NCBI RefSeq assembly: GCF_900766215.1 | Contig: NZ_CAAFUQ010000081.1 | Span: 1 to 14,569 of the forward strand | Source of the DNA: an uncultured Finegoldia sp. | GTDB taxonomy: Bacteria > Bacillota > Clostridia > Tissierellales > Peptoniphilaceae | Direction of reading: 5' to 3' | Length of the DNA: 14,569 nt | Shown: in pieces, positions 1 through 7,327 of the stretch | Numbering within the stretch: position 1 is the stretch's first letter | Layout of the letters: each line of letters starts with the position of its first letter | The notes under the pieces: model-generated | Databases searched by the model: none | The model's input: the letters and a program-made list of their open reading frames with translations, nothing else | What the model was told of the DNA's origin: nothing | Translations under genes and position numbers: made by a program

Positions 1-1
1 A

Positions 2-94
2 GAAATAAAAACAAAAAAGCTAACTCGTGATAAAAAATTAAAACTTATAACTTCAAATGAAAACGAAATAGACAATATACTAAAAAAAGCTTAA
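2..94 (+). CDS. C-terminal fragment of an unidentified protein
   Basis: An open frame enters from the left edge and ends at a TAA stop, giving about 30 residues that finish in DNILKKA. It is lysine-rich and hydrophilic, with no motif I recognise. The frame stays open from the window edge, and the stop lies inside the left arm of a strong inverted repeat that works as a terminator in this direction. That is the usual layout for the 3' end of a real gene convergent with rplT. Too little is present to assign a function, and a chance open frame cannot be excluded. Confidence 0.5.
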   Translation, partial: EIKTKKLTRDKKLKLITSNENEIDNILKKA

Positions 95-130
95 GTATGA
101 TTCACATCAACTTAAGCTTTTCATTTTATA
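82..130. terminator. Bidirectional rho-independent terminator
   Basis: AAAAGCTTAAG (85-95) is perfectly complementary to CTTAAGCTTTT (111-121), giving an 11-bp stem with a 15-nt loop. The plus side is followed by a T-rich stretch. The minus side runs out into seven T residues (the A run at 82-88, read on the minus strand). It lies between the convergent left-edge gene and rplT, and can end both transcripts. Confidence 0.8.
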
Positions 131-479
131 AATTATTTTTTGCTAATTCAACTAATTTAGCAAATTCTTTTTCGTCTCTAACAGCCATATCTGCAAGAAC
201 TTTTCTATTCAAATCAACTCCTGCTACTTTTAAACCATGCATGAATTTGCTGTAGCTTAAATCATGCATTCTTGTAGCTGCATTAATTCTAGCAATCCAT
301 AATTTTCTGAAATCTCTTTTTCTTCTTTTTCTTCCAACATATGAATATGCTAATGATTTCATTACAGCTTGGTTAGCAGTTTTGAATAATGTATGTTTTG
401 AGCCGTAATATCCTTTAGCTTGTTTTAATACTTTTTTGTGTCTTCTTTTATTATTTGTACCACGTTTAATTCTAGCCAT
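126..479 (-). CDS. rplT: 50S ribosomal protein L20
   Basis: This is large-subunit protein L20, which binds 23S rRNA and is needed early in 50S assembly. At 117 residues it is the normal family length. It starts MARIKRGTNNKRRHKK, which is the very basic N-terminal tail, and carries the conserved GRKRRKRDFRKLWIARINAA core. It is the third gene of infC-rpmI-rplT. The site AGAGGGGGAAA precedes its ATG and nearly repeats the one before rpmI. In Firmicutes, L20 represses its own operon by binding the infC leader, which is present here at 1236-1346. It is followed at once by the shared terminator. Confidence 0.98.
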   Translation of the reverse strand: MARIKRGTNNKRRHKKVLKQAKGYYGSKHTLFKTANQAVMKSLAYSYVGRKRRKRDFRKLWIARINAATRMHDLSYSKFMHGLKVAGVDLNRKVLADMAVRDEKEFAKLVELAKNNL

Positions 480-497
480 TTATATTTCCCCCTCTGA

Positions 498-689
498 TTA
501 AGGAATCATTTTATCGATTCTTCTCATATCTGCATCGCTAACTGTTGTGCCTTTTCTTAAGTTTCTAATTCTCTTTGCAGATTTCTTACCTGTTAAGTGA
601 CTTGCATAAGCTTTATATCTTCTTAACTTACCTGTACCAGTTCTTCTAAATCTTTTAGCAGAACCTCTATGTGTCTTCATTTTTGGCAT
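498..689 (-). CDS. rpmI: 50S ribosomal protein L35
   Basis: This small basic large-subunit protein has 63 residues, typical for L35. It opens with MPKMKTHRGSAKRFRRTGTGK, the conserved family N-terminus, and is rich in Lys and Arg throughout. It lies between infC and rplT in the universal order, with 14 bases after the infC stop and 18 before rplT. Its ribosome binding site is the G-run in AGAGGGGGAAAATAAT. Expression should follow the L20-controlled leader upstream of infC. Confidence 0.97.
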   Translation of the reverse strand: MPKMKTHRGSAKRFRRTGTGKLRRYKAYASHLTGKKSAKRIRNLRKGTTVSDADMRRIDKMIP

Positions 690-703
690 ATTATTTTCCC
701 CCT

Positions 704-1222
704 CTAATTATCTTTATCAGTCAAAGGACCCATAAACATTATCATCATTCTTCCTTCCATGGAAGGTTTTTTTTCTATTTGTCCTACGTCTTTTGTTAAT
801 TCATAGAATTTATCAAGAACTTCTTTTCCCAAATCTTTATGTCCAAGTTCTCTACCTCTAAATCTAACAGAAACTTTTACTCTATTTTCATTACTTAAAA
901 ACTTGGAAGCTTGATTAGCCTTAACTTCTAAATCATGCTTTTCAATATTTGGAGAAAGTCTAATTTCTTTTACATTTATTACTTTTTGATTTTTCTTTGC
1001 TTCTTTTTCTTTTTTCAATGCATCATATTTATATTTACCATAATCTAATATTTTGCATACAGGTGGTTTAGCATTCGGAGCTACATTTACCAAATCTAAA
1101 TGTTTATCTTCAGCCATTTTCAAAGCTTCTTTGATAGATATAACACCTATTTGCTCACCTTCATCATCGATTAATCTAACTTTTGAAGATCTTATCTCCT
1201 CATTAATCATTAAATCTTTTAT
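704..1222 (-). CDS. infC: Translation initiation factor IF-3, probable ATA start
   Basis: IF-3 binds the 30S subunit, keeps it apart from 50S and rejects non-standard start codons and wrong initiator tRNAs. The protein has the N-domain motif INEEIRSSKVRLID, the linker APNAKPPVCKILDYGKYKY and the C-domain GRELGHKDLG, ending at MGPLTDKDN. The first in-frame ATG (1210-1208) is about 20 nt from the only good ribosome binding site (GGAGG, 1235-1231), which is too far. An ATA codon at 1222-1220 is 8 nt from it, and the residues after it, KDLMINEEIR, align with the KDF-INE start of Bacillus IF-3. I therefore place the start at ATA, giving 172 residues. A rare AUU-type start is known for infC in other bacteria and allows self-repression. 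A longer frame up to 1282 would read through the attenuator hairpin and is unlikely. Confidence 0.93.
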   Translation of the reverse strand: MKDLMINEEIRSSKVRLIDDEGEQIGVISIKEALKMAEDKHLDLVNVAPNAKPPVCKILDYGKYKYDALKKEKEAKKNQKVINVKEIRLSPNIEKHDLEVKANQASKFLSNENRVKVSVRFRGRELGHKDLGKEVLDKFYELTKDVGQIEKKPSMEGRMMIMFMGPLTDKDN

Positions 1223-1235
1223 ATTATTCACCTCC

Positions 1236-1267
1236 AAAAAAATAATGGCGGGTAAAAATACCCGCCA
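1236..1267 (-). terminator. Attenuator terminator before infC
   Basis: TGGCGGGTA and TACCCGCCA form a perfect 9-bp G+C-rich stem with a 4-nt T loop (1246-1267). It is followed on the minus strand by TTATTTTTTT, directly before the GGAGG of infC. It is the OFF structure of the L20 leader. No other hairpin follows mprF, so it probably also ends mprF transcripts. Confidence 0.88.
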
Positions 1268-1346
1268 AAAATTAATAATCAAATTAAATTTTAACCTTAT
1301 GAATTCGAAATTATAAGGTGAGAGCGGATATCTCTACTTATCAACA
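1236..1346 (-). ncRNA. L20-type autoregulatory leader of the infC operon
   Basis: The untranslated leader runs from the predicted transcription start to the infC ribosome binding site. It contains a 10-bp imperfect hairpin (about 1296-1319, arms CCTTAT and ATAAGG) and ends in an intrinsic terminator. Upstream, UAUCCGC (1330-1324) can pair over 7 bp, with one G-U, with GCGGGUA in the left arm of the terminator. This gives a competing antiterminator. The CCGCUCUCACC stretch resembles what I remember of Firmicute L20 leaders. In Bacillus subtilis, L20 binding to such a leader causes premature termination of infC-rpmI-rplT. The fold was worked out by eye only. Confidence 0.8.
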
Positions 1347-1352
1347 TAAAAT

Positions 1353-1381
1353 ATTGTATACTATCTCGTATAATTTGTCAA
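1353..1381 (-). promoter_or_regulatory. Sigma-A-type promoter of infC-rpmI-rplT
   Basis: TTGACA (1381-1376) and TACAAT (1358-1353) are separated by exactly 17 bp, which places the transcription start near 1346. The -35 box begins at the base next to the mprF stop codon. Confidence 0.85.
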
Positions 1382-3784
1382 CTATTTTTTCTTCGAATTT
1401 ACAACATTAATTAAAATGTATGGTAAATTAAAATCGGAAGTATAAGCTATATATTTATTCGACCAACTTGGCTTAAACTTGTCTTTATAATTTCTTAAAC
1501 CTTTAAAATTATATATTTTATTTTGCGTATTGTAAACAATATTCAAAACTTTTTCTTTCTTTTTAGAATAAATCTTATCTCCTACTTTAGATAGTGGAGC
1601 CATTCCAAGATAGAATTTTTCGTAATTATTTTCTTGTCCCCATAATATCAACTTTATAAAAATAAAGTCCATCAATCCATCTTCATTTGATTTATCATAT
1701 CGCATCAAATCTATAGATAGAGTTTTATTATCGTAAAAAGGTTGAAGATTTGCAAAAGCAAGAAGTTTTTCTTCTCGATAAATACATGCAATTTTCGTTC
1801 TTTTTAGATAATCAATGTCAAAAAATCCTAAGCTGAATCCCATTTCATTTTTATTTCCAAGCCAATTGTCGGAAACAACTTTCATTTCAGATATTAATTC
1901 TTTTGTAGGTTCCTGAACTTTAAATTCATAATTTCCTTTGTCAAAATTGTTTAAAACATGTCTCCAAGTCCTATTTTTTTTTCCAACTAATGAAAATTGC
2001 GTCAAATCTAATGTTGCATCTTGTCCAACTTTTACAAACCTAAAGCCTTGATCACAATACAATTCCAGATTCTCTCCGTTTATTTCATAAAAACAAACAT
2101 TCATGTGATATTCATTGCAATAAATTATGAAATCATCAATTGCTTCAACAAAATTTTCTTTGTTTCCTATAGGATCCCCTAATACAATAACACTGTTTTT
2201 TACAGGTCTATACATTATCATAACTGTGTTTGTTTTATCAAAATATACGTTTTTATCATTAAGATATATTAGATGACTAAACTCATTTCCACCATATTCA
2301 TTTAAGAATTCATCTATCCTTTCGAAATCCTTATCTGATAACTTAGTAAAAGTTAATTTTTGAGTTCTAGTATATTGTGCAAGATATGACAATATCAAAA
2401 CAAATAAAACGTATAAAAGAATAAATTTCTTATTTTCGCTTAGATAGTTTAATGAATATTTTCTATTTGATGTAAAAAAGTTTACCTTATTAACTGTGTT
2501 ACTAATAAAAACGAAAACTATTGTTACAACTGATAATTTTACGATAGTATTCAAAAAGTATTTTGCCCTAAATTTTATAGCTTTTTCTGTAAAGCCATCC
2601 TTCATTATATATAATAGGACACCTAGTAATAAAGTTATGATTGATTCTTCTATGTCTAATCCCTTTAAAAGTGTAGTTATTACTGAAATTACAATTACAG
2701 CTTCAGCAATATAAAAAGATTTTTTTACTGATTTCTTTATTCCTTGTGATAACAAAATTAATAGCCCACCAGAAGTAAGAGTTAAAAACCTCGCTAGCAT
2801 TAACACATCTTTTTTTACAAATCGTTTTAATATTTTAATTCTCATCAAAACCGATGGAGTAGCAACGCTTAAGCATAAAATCAAACCAACAATAAGTGTG
2901 AAAATTGATAAAATATTAAATGCAAATTGTTTCTTTTTATAATCGGTATTGTAATTGTCGTATATTCTTTTTAGTATCATAATTAATGATAATATCCATG
3001 GAATAATACTGTATACTAATCTATAAATCAAGATAGCTATTATTGCTGCTTTCGGCTCAATTAATCTGCACAATAAATGTATCTGTATTAGGTCAGATAC
3101 AATAAATCCATCTTGCATCAAGCTTACTTGTCCAAAAACATTTGAAACGCAATAAATTAATATTAAGTTTGAGTAGTTAACATTTGTAAATTGTTTTATT
3201 ACAAAAACAAAAAGTAAAATATTGCATATAGTAACAAATAACTCGTAAGATATTGATAGTATTTTTCTTTTCAAACTGATTTTATCAGTTAAAACACAAT
3301 CTAAATAATAAGGACATTTGTTTTTTAGGTAAATCACACAAATGAAAATAACTAAAATAACTAAATAAATTAGAAATAATGTCCACTCTGGTTTCATAAA
3401 AAATATTGTAAATATACTAATCAATGATAAAGCTATAAAATTGGAAATGTTTTTATTTAACTTTTGAATTTTATATTCATTACCATCTGTAACTATTGAT
3501 TCTATCCCTTTAATCCATATGAATTTTCTTAATGATTCTAAAATCCAATATTTTTTAGCATTTTTAATATCAAATTGATCATCAATTAAATAGTATGAGA
3601 TTGTAGAAATAAAAAATACTACTAATCCAAAAAGAACATTTTTAAATTTTTGTCCAATACTCAAAAAAATCTTGTATTTAAATATATGGTTAGGCGATAT
3701 AAAATTATTTCTTACAATGTATAAAACAATAATTGTAAATATTATCGTGTATGCTATTTTAGTGTATTTTAGTTTTTTATCCAT
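1382..3784 (-). CDS. mprF: MprF-like phosphatidylglycerol lysyltransferase/flippase
   Basis: MprF moves an amino acid, usually lysine, from aminoacyl-tRNA onto phosphatidylglycerol and flips the product to the outer leaflet. This lowers surface charge and protects against cationic peptides. From the ATG at 3784 the protein has 800 residues, close to full-length MprF. About 470 residues of repeated hydrophobic membrane segments come first, then a DUF2156-type cytoplasmic synthase domain from about residue 477. That domain has GDPIG (536-540), GFSLG (649-653), DLMRY (692-696) and GMAPLS (727-732). The start follows an AAAGGGGG site overlapping the end of the upstream ABC gene, 10 nt away, so the two are surely cotranscribed. 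An in-frame extension of 28 codons lies inside the ABC gene and is rejected. Lysine rather than alanine as donor is assumed from the family. The N-terminal flippase half is much more diverged than the synthase half. Confidence 0.9.
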   Translation of the reverse strand: MDKKLKYTKIAYTIIFTIIVLYIVRNNFISPNHIFKYKIFLSIGQKFKNVLFGLVVFFISTISYYLIDDQFDIKNAKKYWILESLRKFIWIKGIESIVTDGNEYKIQKLNKNISNFIALSLISIFTIFFMKPEWTLFLIYLVILVIFICVIYLKNKCPYYLDCVLTDKISLKRKILSISYELFVTICNILLFVFVIKQFTNVNYSNLILIYCVSNVFGQVSLMQDGFIVSDLIQIHLLCRLIEPKAAIIAILIYRLVYSIIPWILSLIMILKRIYDNYNTDYKKKQFAFNILSIFTLIVGLILCLSVATPSVLMRIKILKRFVKKDVLMLARFLTLTSGGLLILLSQGIKKSVKKSFYIAEAVIVISVITTLLKGLDIEESIITLLLGVLLYIMKDGFTEKAIKFRAKYFLNTIVKLSVVTIVFVFISNTVNKVNFFTSNRKYSLNYLSENKKFILLYVLFVLILSYLAQYTRTQKLTFTKLSDKDFERIDEFLNEYGGNEFSHLIYLNDKNVYFDKTNTVMIMYRPVKNSVIVLGDPIGNKENFVEAIDDFIIYCNEYHMNVCFYEINGENLELYCDQGFRFVKVGQDATLDLTQFSLVGKKNRTWRHVLNNFDKGNYEFKVQEPTKELISEMKVVSDNWLGNKNEMGFSLGFFDIDYLKRTKIACIYREEKLLAFANLQPFYDNKTLSIDLMRYDKSNEDGLMDFIFIKLILWGQENNYEKFYLGMAPLSKVGDKIYSKKKEKVLNIVYNTQNKIYNFKGLRNYKDKFKPSWSNKYIAYTSDFNLPYILINVVNSKKK

Positions 3785-3794
3785 TAATCCCCCT

Positions 3795-5534
3795 TTAAAT
3801 AGATGATTGTTCCTCGTACATTTGCTTGTAGAACCCTTCTTTTGATAATAATTCTTCATGAGTTCCACTTTCTATTATTTTACCATTAGATAATGCGAAA
3901 ATTTTATCTACATTTCTTATTGTAGATAATCTATGAGCAACAATCAATGTAGTTCTTGAGTATTTTAATTTTTCTAAAGGTTTTTGAATTATTTGCTCTG
4001 TTTCTGTATCTATATTTGATGTTGCTTCATCAAGAATTAAAATTTTTGGATTTCTAATATATGCTCTAGCAAAAGAAATCAACTGTCTTTCTCCCTGAGA
4101 AAGATTAGAACCTTTTTCTTTAATAGGCTCATTCAACCCTTTTTTAAGCAATGTATAGCATCCTAATTCTTCTAACGCTTTAATTACCTCTTCATCGCTA
4201 TACTCTTTATCTAGTGTAATATTCTCTTTTAGTGTAGTTTCAAATAGAAACGGATCTTGCAACACTACAGCAAAGTTTTCTCTTAAAATATCTTCATTTA
4301 AATTATTGATATTTTCTCCATCTATTAAAATCTCTCCACTTTTAACATCGTAAAATTTTAAAATTAAATTTAATATAGTTGATTTTCCACTTCCAGTAGT
4401 TCCAACAAAAGCAGCACTTGTAGATTTAGGTATTTTAAATGAAATGTCTTTTAATACGTCATTTTTATCATAAGCAAAATAAACATTTTTAAATTCAATG
4501 TTTCCATCTACGTTTTCAATTACACCTTCAGACTTTTCAATTTTGTCTAATTTCATTATATCAAATATATGACTTGCTGATGCATAGGCTTGTTCCATAT
4601 CGCCAAATCTTGTTACTATTACGCTAACGTTTGAAAATATTTTAGAAGTATAATCAATAATAATGTACAATCCTCCAACTGTTACAGGATAGCTTTTTGT
4701 AATTTGACCGTAACCAAAATAAAACAATATTATAACTGTAGATAATAATCCTATTATATCAATTGCTCTGTATCCCCCATAACTTCTCAATTTAGTTAGA
4801 GCTATATTATTATCAAAAATTTCTTTGTTTATTTTATCAAATTTTTCTTTTATAGTCTCTTTTACATTTAATGCTTGAATTATTTCCATATTATTAATAT
4901 TTTCATTAATACTAGCATTAATTTTACTAACCAAATGTCTAATTCTTTTGTTATGTTTTGCAGATTTAAATCTATAATCATAGAATATAAAGAAAACCAA
5001 CGGGAATAAAATCAAAAGCATTAAAGAAACTTTTAAGTTCGTCACAACCATCATTATATATATAGCAATTATCATAATCGCAGCTGTTGTAATATCTGCT
5101 AATATTAATTGAAACATAATTTTTAATCTCATAGTATCATTAGTAATCCTAGAAACTATACTCCCTGCTGCTAAATTATCAAAATATTCAATTGGCAATT
5201 CATTAATATGCTTGTAAATATCATTTTGAACAAAGTAGGTTACATTATTCGCTGCTAGTTCAAAATAAATCATACTTAGATTACTGAAGATTCCACAAGC
5301 TACATAAATTACTAAGTAAATAGCCAAATACTTTACAATTGTTGAAAAATTACCAACTATTTTATTTTTTGCGATATATTCATTTAGCACAAATCCTATT
5401 ACAATGGGACCAAGAATTTCCATTGCAGTTCTTAGTAACGAGAATACAAAACCAATGATTAATTCTTTTGATTGTTTAATGGAATACATTTTTAGTTTTT
5501 CTGATACAAATTTATTTCTTAATTTACTCTTCAT
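3795..5534 (-). CDS. ABC exporter half-transporter, catalytic-site subunit
   Basis: This 579-residue half-transporter has a membrane domain of about six helices (residues 20-310) followed by a nucleotide-binding domain. Visible motifs are Walker A GTTGSGKST (378-386), Q-loop Q426, signature LSQGE (478-482), Walker B LILDEATSN with catalytic E503, and H-loop H534. The E at the catalytic position and the altered LSQGE signature match the TM288/BmrD/LmrD side of heterodimeric exporters. Its partner is the gene just upstream, which it overlaps by 11 bp, implying coupled translation. It probably exports lipids, drugs or peptides from the cytoplasm; the substrate cannot be read from the sequence. 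The following mprF gene suggests an envelope role. Confidence 0.92.
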   Translation of the reverse strand: MKSKLRNKFVSEKLKMYSIKQSKELIIGFVFSLLRTAMEILGPIVIGFVLNEYIAKNKIVGNFSTIVKYLAIYLVIYVACGIFSNLSMIYFELAANNVTYFVQNDIYKHINELPIEYFDNLAAGSIVSRITNDTMRLKIMFQLILADITTAAIMIIAIYIMMVVTNLKVSLMLLILFPLVFFIFYDYRFKSAKHNKRIRHLVSKINASINENINNMEIIQALNVKETIKEKFDKINKEIFDNNIALTKLRSYGGYRAIDIIGLLSTVIILFYFGYGQITKSYPVTVGGLYIIIDYTSKIFSNVSVIVTRFGDMEQAYASASHIFDIMKLDKIEKSEGVIENVDGNIEFKNVYFAYDKNDVLKDISFKIPKSTSAAFVGTTGSGKSTILNLILKFYDVKSGEILIDGENINNLNEDILRENFAVVLQDPFLFETTLKENITLDKEYSDEEVIKALEELGCYTLLKKGLNEPIKEKGSNLSQGERQLISFARAYIRNPKILILDEATSNIDTETEQIIQKPLEKLKYSRTTLIVAHRLSTIRNVDKIFALSNGKIIESGTHEELLSKEGFYKQMYEEQSSI

Positions 5535-7251
5535 ATCTACCTCTTACTAATTGAATGTTATATTGATTGTAATACCACTGTTTATTTTTCATCAATTCTT
5601 CATGAGTACCCATTTCACTTATTCTACCATCTTGAAGTACAACTATTAAATCAAAATCATCAATTTGATTTAATCTATGAGTTGATAAAACAACTGTTTT
5701 GTTAAGTTTTTTTAATTCTTTTAATATATTTTTCTCTGTTTGTGTGTCTAATGCACTTAAGCAGTCGTCAAGAACCACTAAATTAGAATCTTTTAGTAAA
5801 GCTCTTGCTAAGGAAATTCTTTGTTTTTGTCCTCCTGATAAAGATAGTCCATTTTCACCACATAAAGTGTCAAAACTATCTGGAAAATTCACTATATCTT
5901 TATAAATATCCGCACTTTTTGAAACATTTATAATTTCTTCGTCAGTTGCACCTATTTTTGATAACTTAATATTATTCTTAATAGTATCAGAAAAAATCAT
6001 GCTTTTTTGAGATACATAAGCCATGTTTTCCCTAGCAGATTCTAAATTTATCAAATTAGTGTATTTATCGTTTATTTTAAACTCATCTTGTCTTGGATAT
6101 AAGAATAATAATTGTTTAACAATAGTAGACTTACCTGAACCTGTTTTTCCAACAATAGCCACTCTCATATTTTTTCTAAATTCAAATGAAATATCTTTAA
6201 GTGCGTATTCTTTTGTATACGGATATTTGAAACTATAATTTTCAAATTTGATACTTTTAATATCATTGACATCTTTGTAATCTTTGTTTAAATCCAATTC
6301 ATCTTCATAGTCTAAAATATTATCAATTCTATCCATTGATGCATCTGCCTGCTGATATACATTTATGAAGTTTCCTAATGCGTACATTGGCCAAATCAAC
6401 ATATTTAAATAATAAGTGAATGACACTAATTGTCCGACAGAGATTTGGTTTTTACTAATTAAAACAGTTCCATATCCAATCGCTATAACAAAAGTTATTG
6501 CTGGAATTATCCTTTGAAAAGGAGCCATTAAAGCTCTATATTTTACTACATCCATGTTTTTTTGAACTAACATTTTGGATCTATTTCTAAAAGAAAAATA
6601 TCTAGAATCTTTTATTCCAAAAACCCTGATTATTCTAATACCTTCAACATCTTCTAAAACACTGTTATTTAATTTATCAAATGTAGATTGTACTATAGAA
6701 TATTTTTCGTGGATTTTCTTTCCTATTTTTAGACATAGAAATGCCAAAATTGGTAGTGGTATTACTGAAACAAGTGTAAGACGAACATCTACTACTACCA
6801 TCATTATAATTATAATAAATAAAGGAAAAACAGTAGAATCAAAAAGTGTAAGTGTTCCAAATCCCATCAAATCACTTAGACTATTTACATCTCCAGTAGC
6901 CCTATTCATTAATTCACCCGTTTTAAAAGTTTGAAAAAATTTCATAGATTCATTCAAATATTTATCCATTAATCTATTTCTTGTAACATAATCTATTTCG
7001 TTAGATGCTCTAAATGTGTAATAGCACCAACCCATTGCAAAAAAATATTTAACAACAATCACTAGAACATCTATCAAAAGTATTAATAAAAAAGGTTTCA
7101 ATTCTATTGAATTATTTAATACTCTATCTGTCAATTTTCCAGTAATATATGGTGGAATCAATCCAACAAGGTCACTTAATAGAAGAAAAGTAATGGCAAG
7201 AATTAATTTGCGTTTGTAATATTTTAGAAACCAATAAAATTTCTTGTACAT
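5524..7251 (-). CDS. ABC exporter half-transporter, degenerate-site subunit
   Basis: This 575-residue half-transporter has an N-terminal six-helix membrane domain (about 15-300) and a C-terminal ATPase domain. Motifs are Walker A GKTGSGKST (368-376), Q-loop Q415, canonical signature LSGGQ (471-475), Walker B VVLDDCLSALD and H-loop H525. The catalytic glutamate is replaced by D496, as in TM287 and other degenerate-site subunits. It therefore should pair with the next gene: its LSGGQ completes the active site, and its own Walker motifs join LSQGE in a weak or inactive site. A strong AAGGAGG site lies 5 nt before the ATG. It is the first gene of the ABC-ABC-mprF unit. The substrate is unknown. 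Confidence 0.92.
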   Translation of the reverse strand: MYKKFYWFLKYYKRKLILAITFLLLSDLVGLIPPYITGKLTDRVLNNSIELKPFLLILLIDVLVIVVKYFFAMGWCYYTFRASNEIDYVTRNRLMDKYLNESMKFFQTFKTGELMNRATGDVNSLSDLMGFGTLTLFDSTVFPLFIIIIMMVVVDVRLTLVSVIPLPILAFLCLKIGKKIHEKYSIVQSTFDKLNNSVLEDVEGIRIIRVFGIKDSRYFSFRNRSKMLVQKNMDVVKYRALMAPFQRIIPAITFVIAIGYGTVLISKNQISVGQLVSFTYYLNMLIWPMYALGNFINVYQQADASMDRIDNILDYEDELDLNKDYKDVNDIKSIKFENYSFKYPYTKEYALKDISFEFRKNMRVAIVGKTGSGKSTIVKQLLFLYPRQDEFKINDKYTNLINLESARENMAYVSQKSMIFSDTIKNNIKLSKIGATDEEIINVSKSADIYKDIVNFPDSFDTLCGENGLSLSGGQKQRISLARALLKDSNLVVLDDCLSALDTQTEKNILKELKKLNKTVVLSTHRLNQIDDFDLIVVLQDGRISEMGTHEELMKNKQWYYNQYNIQLVRGRYEE

Positions 7252-7261
7252 TTTGCCTCCT

Positions 7262-7298
7262 TATTAAAAATTTGCTCTGAAAATTCAGAGCAAATTTT
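7262..7298 (-). terminator. Modest terminator hairpin after thrS
   Basis: AAAATTTGCTCTGA (7267-7280) pairs perfectly with TCAGAGCAAATTTT (7285-7298), giving a 14-bp stem with a 4-nt loop. On the minus strand only a short T run follows, and most of it is inside the stem. Termination may therefore be incomplete and allow read-through into the ABC genes. The stem ends only about 10 nt before the ribosome binding site of the next gene. Confidence 0.65.
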
Positions 7299-7327
7299 AT
7301 GTTAAAAAATAATCCTTGTTTATAGAC

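Noticed and set aside
1223..1282. Longer infC frame of 192 residues
   Set aside because: The extra codons run through the attenuator hairpin and past the ribosome binding site, and they encode no conserved IF-3 sequence.
1053..1316. Plus-strand open frame opposite infC
   Set aside because: It mirrors infC and its leader, has no binding site and no recognisable protein. The same holds for the other plus-strand frames inside mprF, the ABC genes and thrS.
3785..3868. 28-codon N-terminal extension of mprF
   Set aside because: It lies inside the 3' end of the ABC gene. The ATG at 3784 has its own AAAGGGGG site and is followed by a normal membrane-protein N-terminus.
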